Source: Amphimedon queenslandica
Lineage: Eukaryota > Porifera > Demospongiae > Haplosclerida > Niphatidae
Reading direction: 5' to 3'
NCBI RefSeq assembly: GCF_000090795.2
Contig: NW_003546250.1
Location: 62,001-126,000 of the forward strand
DNA length: 64,000 nt
Positions 24,667-58,995 of this stretch are shown here, piece after piece. A program made the translations under genes and the position numbers. The first letter of the stretch is position 1. Each line of letters begins with the position of its first letter. The notes beneath the pieces are model-generated. The model searched no databases. It was given only the letters and a program-made list of their open reading frames with translations, and had not been told where the DNA came from.

Positions 24667-27132
24667 ATGGCTACCCACAGGTACATAGGGGATAAGAAGG
24701 ATCAGCTCCGTCATGGTGAGTCCTTCTGTTACTAATCACCTTCAAACCATACCTCTTCAGGTAAAGGAGAATACAGTTATACTAACAAGTTCTTTCATTA
24801 CAGCGGGGACTGGGAGAATGGAGTCAAGCATGGTAAGACTAATGGAGCTAGGACCATTAAATCATTGTTCCCCCTCCCTGTAGGTCACGGGACCCTCAGT
24901 ATGGCTGATGGTAGCTATTATAAAGGATCATTCGTCCTTGGAGAGATAGAAGGACATGGATACAGAGTATTTGCTAATGGATCCACTTACACTGGTATAG
25001 CTTTACCATGTAATGTAACTGATCCCATCAGCTGATGATAGGTGAGTTCAGGCGTGGTGAGTTTAATGGAGAAGGATTGTACAGATCAAGTGATGGAATG
25101 AGCTATGAGGGAGAATGGGAGGACAATAAGAGGAACGGTAATTAATGTAGTGGGTGGAGCCTATATTAATTATTATTAATTAGGTCATGGTGTATTGATA
25201 GAGAGGGATGGGTCAGTCTATGAGGGTGAGTTTCATAATCACAAGAAACATGGAGAAGGGACTCTCACCTACAGGTAAGGACACCTCCCCCTCGTTACCT
25301 TGACAACCGTTTCCTTAGTAACGGGGATCGGTATGAAGGAGGCTGGGTCTATGACACAAGACATGGTCACGGTCGAATGAGCTATACTGACGGGAGCGTA
25401 TATGAGGTATACTGGTATACTGGTAGAATGGTCACTGGTTGTATGGTATAGGGACAATGGAGAGGGAACAGGTATCATGGTGATGGGTCACTGGTTCATG
25501 CTTCAGGTATCCTCTACGAGGGACTCTGGATTGATGGGTACCCTGAAAGTATGTAACTTGTTGTTGTTGTTTATTGTTATTGTTTATTGTTGTTGTTGTT
25601 GTTTATTGTTGTTGTTTATTGTTATTGTTTGTTCTTGTTTAGTTGAGACAACACGACTGATACTGGAGGGTAAGAACCCAACTCACCTGCACCACGAGCA
25701 GGGAAAGACCTTTGACGTTAGCTTAAAGTGTATTGATGATTCCGGACAACACATCACCATTGGTAAGAACACTATACCACCAGTTAATAATGGCTGATGT
25801 ATCTCTTATGTATAGACAGTGGGAGGACATTCTCCATTACAGCCCTGGCTGACTTCAGTAGTATGAAGAAGGCAAAGTCTTCATCAGTTTCTGTAGCTCA
25901 ACTCCTCAAGAACACGTCACATATTGCAACACCAGTGTAAGAGAGAATTGTCATTATTCTGTATCATTAGCACCTGTCAAACTTTCTACATAAGTACCAA
26001 AGTCCCTGTACTATAATACAGGGACTTTGGTCTGATTTTAGAGCAACTTAGCTTTGTTTTTCACTCACTCTCTCTCTCTCTTTCTCTCTCCCTCTCTTCT
26101 CTTCCAGTGGCAAATGCATTCCTTATGATTTGTTACAAGTACCTCAGTACCTCTCGGCCAGTGAAGAGGATATACCTGATCAAGTGTCAGTAATGGAGGA
26201 GGATCCATCGGAACACGTTAACATAGTCCCCCCTACCCCTAGTGAGGACAAACCCGGACAGGAAGTGGGAGGAGCTTTAGGTGGACTCCAGACCAGTTCA
26301 ATGACACCACAACTCCTTCAAACAGGCGCTAGTGGTTCTTTTAGCGGACCAGGTACTAAATCATTATTTGTAATTAACAAGAAGATAAGTGGAACCGATT
26401 CCTCAATGACGCCTGAGGAGCAGTTCCTCTTCTCTCTCGCTACTCCTTCTACATCTAAAAGTGTCGAAGGGAAAATACTGTTTAAAGAACTCTTCATTCC
26501 TCCGCCCCCTCCAGCCTCCATTCCCAGTGAGGAGCAAGGGAAGCAAAAGAGTGTACCAAAAGTACCCTCTAATACCGGAGGGGGCGGGGCAGGGGGAGGA
26601 GCTACTGGGCAGGGTAAAGGAATAGCAGCTCTTGATAGTTCTGGAAAGAGAAGGTCTTCTACTTCACCTGATAAAAGAAAAACAGGAGGAGGTGTGGCAG
26701 GAGGAGGAGGAGCTAAGAAGAGTGGAGGAGCAACATCAGGGCCTAAACTACATGTAACTAAAATGACTGAAAAAGAAAAACTGCAATATACAAAACGAGA
26801 CACCTTCTGCCCAGCAGGTTAATATAATTAATTTTAATTTATTTTATTTGATTAATTAATATTCATTATTATTATTATTAATTCATTAAATTATTGATTA
26901 TTATTATTATTATTATTGATTATTATTATTATTATTATTATTATTAGGTGTTTATGTGTTGGTTGTTAATGAAGTGACTGATCCACCTTTTCTTGGCCGG
27001 CACTTGTCCCCATTCTACATCACAATACAAATATCAGCACAAAGAATAATGAAAGATACTTCACTAGAAAGAATGATTAAAGGATCTAAATCAAATCAAG
27101 TGATTACTCCTTCTCACTCTCAGCACCACTGA
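24667..27132 (+). CDS. MORN1: MORN repeat-containing protein 1-like
   Basis: The start at 24667 gives MATHRYIGDKKDQLRHGKGE. A run of about seven MORN repeats follows (24690-25560): KHGHGTLSMADGSYYKGSF, IEGHGYRVFANGSTYTGEF, NGEGLYRSSDGMSYEGEW, NGHGVLIERDGSVYEGEF, HGEGTLTYSNGDRYEGGW and HGHGRMSYTDGSVYEGQW. Then come ILYEGLWIDGYPE and a beta-rich region (TTRLILEGKNP ... KTFDVSLKCIDDSG). A long low-complexity Gly/Ser/Pro segment (about 26130-26820) follows. The C-terminus is GVYVLVVNEVTDPPFLGRHL, which matches the MORN1 C-terminal block, and it ends at 27132. MORN1 function is poorly known; MORN repeats usually organise membranes or cytoskeleton. A dispersed-repeat fragment (25975-26050) and an ATT tract (26865-26945) are in introns. 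Confidence 0.85.
25975..26050. repeat. Fragment of the dispersed palindrome repeat in a MORN1 intron
   Basis: Contains TCAAACTTTCTACATAAGT, AAGTCCCTGTACTATAATAC, GGGACTTTGG and TTAGAGCAACTT, i.e. the palindromic core with one substitution and most of the rest of the unit deleted. Confidence 0.75.
26865..26945. repeat. (ATT)n microsatellite in the last MORN1 intron
   Basis: Interrupted ATT units lead straight into the TTAG acceptor of the exon encoding GVYVLVVNEV. Confidence 0.88.
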
Positions 27133-28082
27133 GAGGGAGAGGGAGAGGTTAATGGTACTATACACATCATGTACATTGTGTATCCAACAAAGAAGAACTG
27201 AAATCTCTTTTATCTTTTGATCCAAAGCATTAAGTCACTTTATTTTCCTTAAATATGAACTTCTTTATTTTGTAAAATGTCAACAATAACTTACAGGAAA
27301 TCCACTATCTCAAGAAAGAAGGACATCATGTCACATCACAAAGAGAAGACCTTGAGTGTAGAGTGACTGGTTTGTAGACTGGACTCAACCAGCAGATGAT
27401 TCACCACTGACTGATACTGTACACTGTAGGCCAGTATAGTATCAGTATGGTATGTAATAGCTCATCTGCCGACCAAGCCCAATCTACAACCCATGGACAC
27501 TCTATAGGCTACCAGGAACCTTGGACCAGTTGACCAGTAGCCTTTCACCAGTAACCTTTCACCAGTTGTCAGTAGCTTCTTCTATAAATCATATAGTTTA
27601 GACATAATATCTTACTTTTGTCTTCTTTCTTGGACTAAGAGTAGATTCCTTTGTAAGCTGGAGCTAGCCTTGTTTCATCTCACTAACTGTTAATACCACT
27701 AACTGACAGACAGCACTGACTAACTTGTGTAACAGTTAGCTGATCCTTTCCTGTATACAACAAAAGAATATTATAACAAAAGACAGCCAAGTTGAAAGCA
27801 TGCAGCAGCTTATTGCTATACTCAACTCTCACCTCATGCCTCCTCCTCACTGTTATATGGAAAGATGTCAGTATATAGTACATCAACTTTAGCTGGTTCC
27901 TTTCTTGTCAACCTTTAAGGATATACAACTACTCAATCTTTGTTTCATCAGGTCATTCTTGGAATACACTACTGACTCACTGCTCAGGCAGTGTGAGTGA
28001 TAGTGTGTAGCTGCTAAATGGCTGCCTGTAGTAAACTAGCCTATCTCTAGTAATTGAGTATACTGCCTTTCTCTCTCTTCAG
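27133..28082. other. Intergenic region without a recognised gene
   Basis: About 950 bp downstream of MORN1. I see no convincing exon. It contains a 27-bp segment (27462-27488, TCATCTGCCGACCAAGCCCA and seven more bases) repeated exactly at 28621-28647 inside the next coding exon. It also has short direct repeats of CCTTTCACCAGTA near 27540-27560. It probably holds the MORN1 3' UTR and the promoter or first exon of the downstream gene. Confidence 0.5.
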
Positions 28083-28689
28083 GAAGTCAGGATTGCTTCT
28101 ATTTATATTGGCAGTTGCTGCAACAGGAAAAAGTTCAATATATATGGCAAGCACATCAACTTATGACAGTATAGGCATAACATGTAGAATATGAAATAAG
28201 TTTCAATTTAAAAGAATACACTGTCATGTTTATGTTTTTGTGGGTGCAAGATAAAGTGTATTAGTTCTTAAAGCATCAGTTTTTGTTGTTTTAGCTTGTT
28301 TGTGTTTCACTGTATATACACATTTGACTAATGCTTCAAATGTTTGCTTAGCACCCACTAATTATCCTCCCACTGTACATGATCCTCCAGTACATTATGA
28401 TACTGGTACTGGTGGCTCCAATGTCCATTCATTTTGTACTTGTATACATCAGACAATAGAGTCAAACTGCTATTGTGTACTTACTTCTAATGGTGTTTCA
28501 TCAACTAATGGAACTGCTGAGGACTGTCTGCCCTGTAGATTAAGACTGGACAGCAGATTTAAGAGTTGCATCAAGCTAGTGTCTTCTTTTGAAAAAGGAC
28601 AAAAACTTAATCTCTTTTATTCATCTGCCGACCAAGCCCAATCTACAGTGCCTCTTGAATCACCTCAAGACCCTTGCTGTACCCTGTAG
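28083..28689 (+). CDS. Putative secreted Cys-rich protein (start exon not found)
   Basis: Two exons join in frame. Exon A (28083-28183; acceptor CTCTTCAG, donor ACAT|GTAGAA) encodes KSGLLLFILAVAATGKSS, which looks like the core of a signal peptide. Exon B (28295-28689; acceptor TTGTTTTAG) encodes a Cys-rich region: CLCFTVYTHLTNASNVCLAP, SFCTCIHQTIESNCYCVL, DCLPCRLRLDSRFKSCIKL, ending DPCCTL. There are about a dozen cysteines and potential N-glycosylation sites NAS and NGT. I recognise no domain. There is no ATG in exon A upstream of the hydrophobic stretch, so a short first exon is missing. A fragment of exon B is duplicated upstream at 27462. An extracellular role is inferred from the signal-like segment and cysteines only. 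Confidence 0.5.
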
Positions 28690-29488
28690 AGCTGCTCACT
28701 CTCTTTATATCCTTTGCTTGTGTTACATATTGAAATTGATGCATGTTATTTCTTATGGAGAATTCACTGATTGTTAAACTATCTCATTGTATTCTATTTC
28801 AGTGTTTCTCATAACTAACCACATTCACATACAACATTCAATATGGCCTACAGTACACATTACAATATATTAGACTCCAAAAACTCCCTCCCCGCCCTCA
28901 GCCTTTCCTTCCATCCTTTGCTATTGTTTATTCTTCTCAGTGTATACATGCTCTGCCTTCAGTTTACCATTAGGACACATTAGCTGCTCTACAATAAACT
29001 GATCACCAAGCACTCTTAGCATATCAGTAATAATGTTATTATTTTAATTAAAATGATGAACAGTTACTAGAGTACATTCAACCAGCCATTCATTGTGATT
29101 TCATGATGTCAGCTACTGTAATGAATGGAGGTCTCATGATAGTATAACTGTAAAGCATTTGGTCAACATTGGGTTAGTTTTGTCTTTAGAAATGAAACTG
29201 CAATGATAATGTGGTCATAATGAAAGTAAACAGTAGCTCTAAGATATCATCAACAGTAAAGCATGTATATAATAACTGATAGGAGGACTATGATAAACAG
29301 AAACCAGTCCATAAGCCAACATTCCCTCGGCCACACTATTCATACATCATATACTGGTCCAGCATTATTATTGTTATTATTAGCAAATCTTCATTCATTA
29401 TAAGTCTATGGTTTTAAGGGCAGATATCAAGAGACTCAGGTATTACATTACTGACACACACAGACACTGGTCACTGTACATTAGCTCA

Positions 29489-29525
<37 letters not shown>

Positions 29526-29756
29526 GTCATGAATTCCTCATCAGTCTTCCTCCATTCCATGTCCTTACCAAAAGCCAAGATAAAGTTAATTAGTAGCCAA
29601 ATCCATTTGGCATATCTCATTTCCTATACATTATTACTGACATTATTACACAATGAATTGTATAAGAGCTCTTTTTTACAAAATAATGACTTTAAATGTT
29701 CAAATAATGTTTAATGAAAATAAAATGTACACATGCAGTTACATGTTGATTGTATT
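28690..29756. other. Intergenic region / probable 3' UTRs
   Basis: About 1 kb between the Cys-rich gene (plus) and TTC19 (minus), converging. It is AT-rich with no convincing exon. It contains a (GT)n dinucleotide tract at about 29490-29523. The reading frames there are short and include poly-Cys/Val artefacts of that tract. Confidence 0.5.
29490..29523. repeat. (GT)n microsatellite
   Basis: About seventeen GT units without interruption. Confidence 0.95.
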
Positions 29757-31321
29757 CTACTTCTGTTGTGTCTCATTTCTGAGTAAAGTCAGTCTTCTTC
29801 TTATTTCTTTACTAATCGATTGATCAGGCAATGATCTTGAATAGCTCAAGGCTTTCTTATACACAGCCATTGATTCCTCCTTCTTCCCTATGTATACACA
29901 CACAAACACAGGGATAATATGATGACACTTTATACATGTACTATACTAGTACCATTGTCATTTTTAAGAGCAGCTAAGTTCATGAGGAGTATTGCTAGGT
30001 GTTCATTATCGTGTGGTGGGCCTACATCAAGTAACATGTCTACTGCTTCCTGACACATCTTCTCTGCTTCTTCAAAATGGCCTCCTCCTTGTAGAGCAGC
30101 TGCAGTGTCACTCATCAGTACGGCCACTTGACTGTCTCGCTCGCCATAGACCTCTTTTGCCTTTTCTAGCGATTTCTTAAAATATCCCATAGCTTTGGTG
30201 AAGTCATTGGACATTAGATAGAACTGTCCAATAGCTTGATAGCACATGCCAAGTAGAGCAACACTTTAAAAATAAATTTAAAATTATTATTATTATCATC
30301 AATTATTAATTATTACTTATTATCACTTGGATCTACATCAACGAGTTTCAAAGCAGAGGAGAGGGTAAAGTTAAATGTCTTCTCAGCTTCTCTGTAACTG
30401 CAAAAGATAAACGGTTCAATTCATCATGTGCACTTTCAGAATAAACTCAACTCATTCTTATTACAAAGTGTTTTTCCCACTTTTAAAGATAGTTCAATAA
30501 CTTGAGGATTTTCCAGTGAAATATCACACAGAGTCATCAACCTTATCGTCTCTGTATAGCTATTGACAGCCTTCAGAGGTTACATTAATGATATATTAAT
30601 ATGGAACATGTGTATATTCATAAAATAAACACTGTACCTTTTCCCAATCTCTTCTAATCACATACAGTTCTCCCAACTAATAAACATACACACAACAATG
30701 CTAATGAGATTATTATACTGTACATGCACATGTGGTTATAATAACTTTCATGATAGATGAACCTGTTTCCCTCTCTCCCTTTTCTGTTTCCCTCTCTCTC
30801 TCTCTCTCTCTCTCTATCCCTCTCCCTCTCTCTCTCTCTCTCTCTATCCCTCTCCCTCTCTCTCACTTCATAAGTGGTAGCAGCCATTGCTTCCATAAAT
30901 GGGCGTGTGTTTGAATAAGTTGATAATTGAAGTATGTGAAGTCCGTTATGTAGTGCTGACTCAGCAGAATTATAATCACCCTCAGATATACACGACTATA
31001 TTTAATCAATTAATTAATTGATTAATTAATATAATTACTTTAGCTTTAAAATACAATATTTTGAATGATAACGGAACCGCACCCTCTTCCTCCTCCTCCT
31101 CTTCTTCCTCCCGCTTAAATATTCCTATTTAATGCCCACAGTACAAGATTTGTTAAATCATGATTACCTAATAAGGATATCATTGCAATTGGAGCTATTG
31201 TGGGCGTGCCTGTGGGTGGAGCTTTGGCTGATGTCACACATGGTACAGCTGGTGAAGATGAATGACCTCTTAATAAATAATAAATGCTTCTAGAACTATA
31301 AAAATAATTATATACTATCAT
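29757..31321 (-). CDS. TTC19: TTC19-like tetratricopeptide repeat protein (mitochondrial)
   Basis: TTC19 supports respiratory complex III by clearing Rieske fragments at the inner mitochondrial membrane. Minus-strand exons: an N-terminal exon with SAKAPPTGTPTIAPIAMISL, a 43-nt intron, then GIFKREEEEEE and FKILYFKAK, the acidic stretch that precedes the TPR in the family. Next are DYNSAESALHNGLHILQL and other helices. A long exon (30247-29945) follows with QFYLMSNDFTKAMGYFKKSL, YGERDSQVAVLMSDTAAAL, FEEAEKMCQEAVDML and LAILLMNLAALKNDNG. The last exon ends with SKEIRRRLTLLRNETQQK and a stop at 29757. The GER..QVAVLMSD block fits TTC19. Start 31321 is tentative. It is head-to-head with the phosphatase gene, 118 bp apart. 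Confidence 0.75.
30775..30862. repeat. CT-rich low-complexity tract in a TTC19 intron
   Basis: Runs of CT with CCCTCTCC interruptions. The Arg/Glu-rich minus-strand frame across it is an artefact. Confidence 0.85.
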
Positions 31322-31439
31322 AATAATATTGATGTAATCTTACAGGTTAGATCTATAAAACCTTCTTGTGAACATCATCAATAACCACACCCATCAACTC
31401 TAATCAGCCCCACCCATCAACTGATTTTGCAAGTGCAAC

Positions 31440-32164
31440 ATGGCCTCTAACAGTACTGGAGCAGTTTCTTCTGGTCTACGCAACAGGTTCTTCATCATAA
31501 GACACGGACTGGTAATGATAATAATGAATGGAATACCTCCTCTGATTCACTCCTCCCACAGGCTGAGAGTAACGTTAAAGGTGTACTGGTATCTGATCCA
31601 GCCAATGGAGTGGATGGATATGGACTCACTGATGAAGGGAAAGAACAAGCTAAACAAGTATTGAATGACTTATAATCTACCACTTACTCCCTCCTGTACC
31701 CCCAGGCTGCTGTTCAGTTCAGGTCACTCCTCAGTGATAAAGAAATTAATAAAATTCAATTAGTTTCTTCTGATTTTCTACGTACACGTCAGACAGCTGA
31801 GATACTCCACTCAGAGCTGCAACTTAAGCGTCCAATCAAATTTGAGCCTAGAATCCGTGAGAGGGGTCTTGGTTCTCTAGAGTTGACTCCAGTTAGTAAC
31901 GTTCATGACATGTGGAAGAGTGATGAATTAGATCCAACTTCAGCCATTAATGGAGTGGAGAGTGTGTCTTCAATGACCTTAAGATTAACACGAGTCATTA
32001 AAGACTATGATACAGAGTATGAGGATCTAGTGATTGTGCTAGTCTCACATGGAGATCCATGTCAATGTATCCATTCCTTCTTTATTGGTTTACCTCCTAA
32101 CGAGTTCAGGGCCTCCAACAGGATGTATGGAAACTGTGAGATTAGGGAACTCATCGACAAATAA
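31440..32164 (+). CDS. Histidine phosphatase superfamily protein (phosphoglycerate-mutase fold)
   Basis: Three exons: 31440-31512 (MASNSTGAVSSGLRNRFFII then RHG), about 31561-31660 (AESNVKGVLVSDPANGVDGY, GLTDEGKEQAK), and from about 31708 to 32164. The RHG signature supplies the phosphate-accepting histidine. DFLRTRQTAEIL gives the conserved Arg/Thr region, RIRERGLGSLE the acid motif, and VLVSHGDPCQCIHSFF the second catalytic histidine. The C-terminus is NRMYGNCEIRELIDK. The total is about 200 aa, a normal length for a single-domain branch-1 enzyme. Substrate is unknown; relatives include TIGAR-like and cofactor-dependent mutase-like phosphatases. No targeting signal is seen. It shares a probable promoter with TTC19. 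Confidence 0.85.
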
Positions 32165-32555
32165 CTCTTGAACCTCCTTGAGTTTTACTATGAGCTAGTT
32201 ATTGTATTTATTTATTATTTGATTTGTTTTAAAAGGACCACTTTTACAAGCTGATACACTTGTTCTTATGTTGAATAGAAAGATTGAGCTGATTTCAATC
32301 ACATTTGGATTTTTTATAAATTTTTAAAGTTGCTCCAAAATCGGACGAAAGTCCCTGTACTATAGTATACCAAAATTGAAAAGGAAGAAAAGTATTATAC
32401 ATTATAGATTAATTTAAAGGATAGCAAATAACTAATAATAACAATAAGGACAAAAATAAAAATAAGACAAAAGATTATATAATACTATTAATGTGTGTGT
32501 TCATATAAACTAATAATGCATGTCTACATGTGACAGTCATGTGATAACAAGTTAA
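32165..32555. repeat. Intergenic region with one dispersed ~180-bp repeat copy (32255-32390)
   Basis: The spacer between two convergent genes holds CTTATGTTGAATAGAAAGAT, TGAGCTGATTTCAATCACAT, AAAGTTGCTCCAAAATCGGA and GTCCCTGTACTATAGTATAC. This matches the repeat family, with the right half of the palindrome decayed. Nothing else is recognised. Confidence 0.75.
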
Positions 32556-52782
<20,227 letters not shown>

Positions 52783-53502
52783 TAGAGCAGGAGACAGAAG
52801 GAGATAGAAGGAAGAAAGAAACTGCGAAATATCAGCAAATTGTATCAATAATCCCGTGACTAGCTACAGTACAAAGGGAAGGAGGCAAAATGATAGAGCT
52901 ACGCCCCTGTTTGTCTTAAAAATGGTTTGTGTCCCCAAGGAGACACTCGTGAATGTCGTCTTCTTTGTTGTTTGTCGCTGAGCTGCCAGGAGGGAGGCAG
53001 AACAAGGCAGGCAATGAATACAAGTACTATCAGTGGCCATATTGATTACTCAGCCACGCCCAAAAATTATAAAAGTGGGTGGAGTTAGTTATTATATTAA
53101 TGCTATGTCATATTACATCACTTATGTCACTAACAAAAATAATAATAATAAATCATTAAAAATGGCCAATTACAAGAAGAGAAAGAGGAAGAGAAACATA
53201 AAACATTATGGCCTGGTGTCGTCAAAAGAATAATAATAATAATAATAATGACAACAACAACAAAAACAATAATAATGTGTAGTATAACTGAGTATAGTAC
53301 AGAGCAAAAATCTGTATCATTGACAAAACATGATAAAACTAATCACCACATACAATGTAACACGACACTGAAACTGAGACAGATCAATTATTATTGTTAT
53401 TTCTTATAATTTTGCATAAACAGACAAACGTTCATAATAACGACACACGACATGTGTGCTGCTTGTGTATAAAAGAGAGAGTGATATGCAAGAAATAATA
53501 TC

Positions 53503-53547
<45 letters not shown>

Positions 53548-53564
53548 TAATAATAATATTTGCT
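52783..53564. other. Intergenic region upstream of the giant cadherin
   Basis: It holds the cadherin promoter side and the 3' end of MOB1. No convincing exon. An (AAT)n tract lies at 53503-53556, just past the MOB1 stop codon. Confidence 0.5.
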
Positions 53565-55028
53565 TTATTTTAACATTTTGTCGATGAGGTCCTGCATTGG
53601 GGTCAGCTCTCTCTTATCAATGAGATTAAACTCGTGGACGAAATACATTAAATGTTTAAAAGATGTATTAAGATGAGCCTATGAGAGAGAGGGGGGAGAA
53701 TAAAAGAGTCAGCCAGTTAATCCAGCTGTTGTTCTTACTTCTTCTTTCAGTGAGAGTATGTCCTCAAAGTGGGCGTGATATACGTGAGCATAAACTCTAA
53801 ACAAACGTTTAAGTATCGTCTTGGCAACCGTGATGAAATTACGAGGAAAATCAACACCTACAAAACATTAATAACTATTAGTTAATAACTATCACGGATC
53901 AGTTGTGTGTGTGAACATCAAAAAGACAAGTGGGATGCTACCATTTTACAATTTGACAAAACAAAATCAAAGACACCACAAAAGTAAAATATAAACAATA
54001 GTGTTGATTACATTAGACACTAAACTAATAACGATAATTACACAATCTAATAAATAATGAAAAGGAAATATCTCTTACCAGTTCTGGAGGGGAATATAGC
54101 TTCATCATCCAGCTGCTCCTGGACCCACGTCATCAAGTAGTCAATGTACTTTGGAGCTGAGCACTTTATTGGCTTCTTAACATTAGTACCATCAGCCCAA
54201 TGGTACTCAAACCTGAAAGGAGAGAGAGAGAGGGGGGAGTAGTACATGAACATGAAATGACCAATTAAAGTAAAAAATTCAAAGAGACAGTTAGTAGTAC
54301 AAGAAGTATAGCAAGTATAATGTAAACTGTTTCATTCCAATGGACAACAGAACCAGAAGAGGTAGTGATTACATGTATCAGTGAATATACGTGTATATTA
54401 ACATGGCCTGTTACATGTCAATACAATCTCAATTATATGTAATTACAACTCCCTCAAGATATACAACTAAAGAACACCACAGGAATATCCCCAGTCCCCA
54501 CTACATTATCTCTCTCTACTCTCTTTCCCAATTCTAGACACAACAAAAAGTGATCACAAATTTCATTAATATTATTGATTTAAACTCCGCCCTCTCTTGA
54601 TTACTTTGGTCCGGCCGACATTACAGGACAAGACTCAGAAGTACACTTCTCAGTAATGGTACCGTATAACATGTTAATCTGATTAAAGAAATCCACAGCT
54701 AAAGAGAGAGCACAAGATATATAAATTAAAATAAGATAATACTCACTGTTCACAGCTATCCATTCATTGAGGTCCTCTCCATCAGGGAGTTTGACAGCTT
54801 CTTTGATGTTACCTGATCCTAAAGTCTGTGCTGCATGCTTTAGCAAGTCATGACCGGCAGATCCGTCAGGGAGACGCTTCTGTTTAACTGTCTTAGAGAC
54901 ATTACGCCTGTAATACAATGAACAACACCATATATAATTATTAATTAATTAATTAATACTCCCATAAAAGCGGGCTCCTTCATTTTTACGAATCCTGATA
55001 CTTACATATTTAAAAAGAAGCTGCTCAT
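53565..55028 (-). CDS. MOB1A: MOB1, Mps one binder kinase activator
   Basis: Scaffold that binds and activates LATS/NDR kinases in the Hippo pathway. The first exon (55028-55010) encodes MSSFFLN. The next gives RRNVSKTVKQKRLPDGS, LLKHAAQTLGSGNIKEAVKL and PDGEDLNEWIAVN. Then come VDFFNQINMLYGTITEKC and TSESCPVMSAGPK, holding the zinc-binding cysteines, and FEYHWADGTNVKKPIKCSAP, KYIDYLMTWVQEQLDDEAIF. The last exons include FPRNFITVAKTILKRLFRVY, AHVYHAHFEDI (zinc histidines), EEAHLNTSFKHLMYFVHEFN and LIDKRELTPMQDLIDK, with a stop at 53567-53565. All metal ligands are present and length (~215 aa) is normal. It is divergent from RNF146, start codons 240 bp apart. Confidence 0.96.
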
Positions 55029-55268
55029 CTTCGTCTCTGAGGAAAGGAGAGAGAGGAGGGAGGGAGAGAAAGAGAGTGTCCGTTTTGAAACAAGAGAAGA
55101 GTTGTCTTTGTGGGTTCACTGCCACTTCAATATTACACAATAAGCTCCGCCCATTTGCTAAATTAAAATAGATCCAATACGGTGATACTTATCCAAAATT
55201 ACTAAGGTGACCACACCTACTCGGTTAAATAGAATTACTTCCATCATACCGAATATCAGTATTCTAAT

Positions 55269-55996
55269 ATGGCCGACAGTGAGAACTCTAAAAAAGGACA
55301 ATATGGCGACTCTAAAAGCTTAGAAGAGAAAGAAAAGAAGAGGAAAAGTGAATCCCTGGACAAAGAGGGAGATAGAGTTGTTCAAGTAGAAAAAGACTTG
55401 AGCAAATTGAAAATTAAAGAAGGTAGGCCTAAATAGAATACATTTACAAGATGTTATTTATAATGTTAGATATTGTACCGTTTGATATGAAGTGTCCAAT
55501 CTGTCAGGATAAGAGTCGTCACCCACTAACACTTCCCTGTGGCCACACTTTCTGCTACTTATGCATCAAAGGAGTTTATGCAAGACAAAAGGTCTGTGCC
55601 CTCTGTCGGCAGGCAATCCCTCAACACTGTATAGTATCACCACCAGGGACAGGGGAGAGAGAGGAGGAGGAGGGAAGGAAGACGTGTTGGTATTACGAAG
55701 CTAAGAGTGGAGGATGGTGGGAATATGAAGAAAGAGTGAGACAAGAATTAGAGATCCATTATCAATCACTGCAGATCAACAATGAAGACAATCAAGATGA
55801 TGGTCAATTTGTAATATATGTATCAGGATTCCCTTATGTCGTGGACTTTGCTAAAATGATTCAGTACAGACAAGATAAACCGAACAGATCAAGACGAATC
55901 AAGAGAGAAAAAGGTGTGGCTGAGGAGGGGGAGGAGCTAGTGAGGGGTGTGGCTGGTATTCCAATTGCTCCTTCAATTAGACAAGACGACAATTAA
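55269..55996 (+). CDS. RNF146: RNF146 (Iduna)-like RING-WWE E3 ubiquitin ligase
   Basis: A poly-ADP-ribose-directed E3 ligase in vertebrates, acting on tankyrase targets such as axin. Exon 1 (55269-55421) gives MADSENSKKGQYGDSKSLEE and a charged N-terminus. Exon 2 (about 55471-55996) has the RING finger CPICQDKSRHPLTLPCGHTF, CYLCIKGVYARQKVCALCRQ, then the WWE domain: CWYYEAKSGGWWEYEERVRQ ... FPYVVDFAKMIQYRQDKPNR, then SRRIKRE. The RING cysteines and histidine and the tryptophans of WWE are all present. It is shorter than mammalian RNF146 because the long C-terminal tail is missing; the protein ends IAPSIRQDDN soon after GVAGIP, which the vertebrate protein also carries. Confidence 0.93.
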
Positions 55997-56314
55997 CCAT
56001 CTCATTTCATTATTTATTATTTTATTATTCAATGTTGAGTTGTTACTATTATCATTGTTATTACATTGTTAGTATTGTATTTCATTGCATTTCTTTGTTC
56101 CATTACAAACCAATTACATAAAAGCAATAATAACTCTTGATAAAAGTAATCATACAGATCCAGTGAATATCATTTATATGCACATGCACTGCACGTTATT
56201 AGCAAAGTAGACACACCCATTCCATTCTCATTGACCTTTTTATTCATTCCTTCACTCTATTCACTAACGAGTTGCTACAAAAGTATCTTCATTTCTTCTC
56301 CAATTCTTGGAACA

Positions 56315-58995
<2,681 letters not shown>

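Noticed and set aside
26318-26803. 161-aa minus-strand open frame opposite MORN1
   Set aside because: It is the antisense of the Gly/Ser/Pro-rich coding exon, with no family match and no splice or start context.
30654-30896. Arg/Glu repeat frame on the minus strand
   Set aside because: Read-through of the CT-rich tract in a TTC19 intron.
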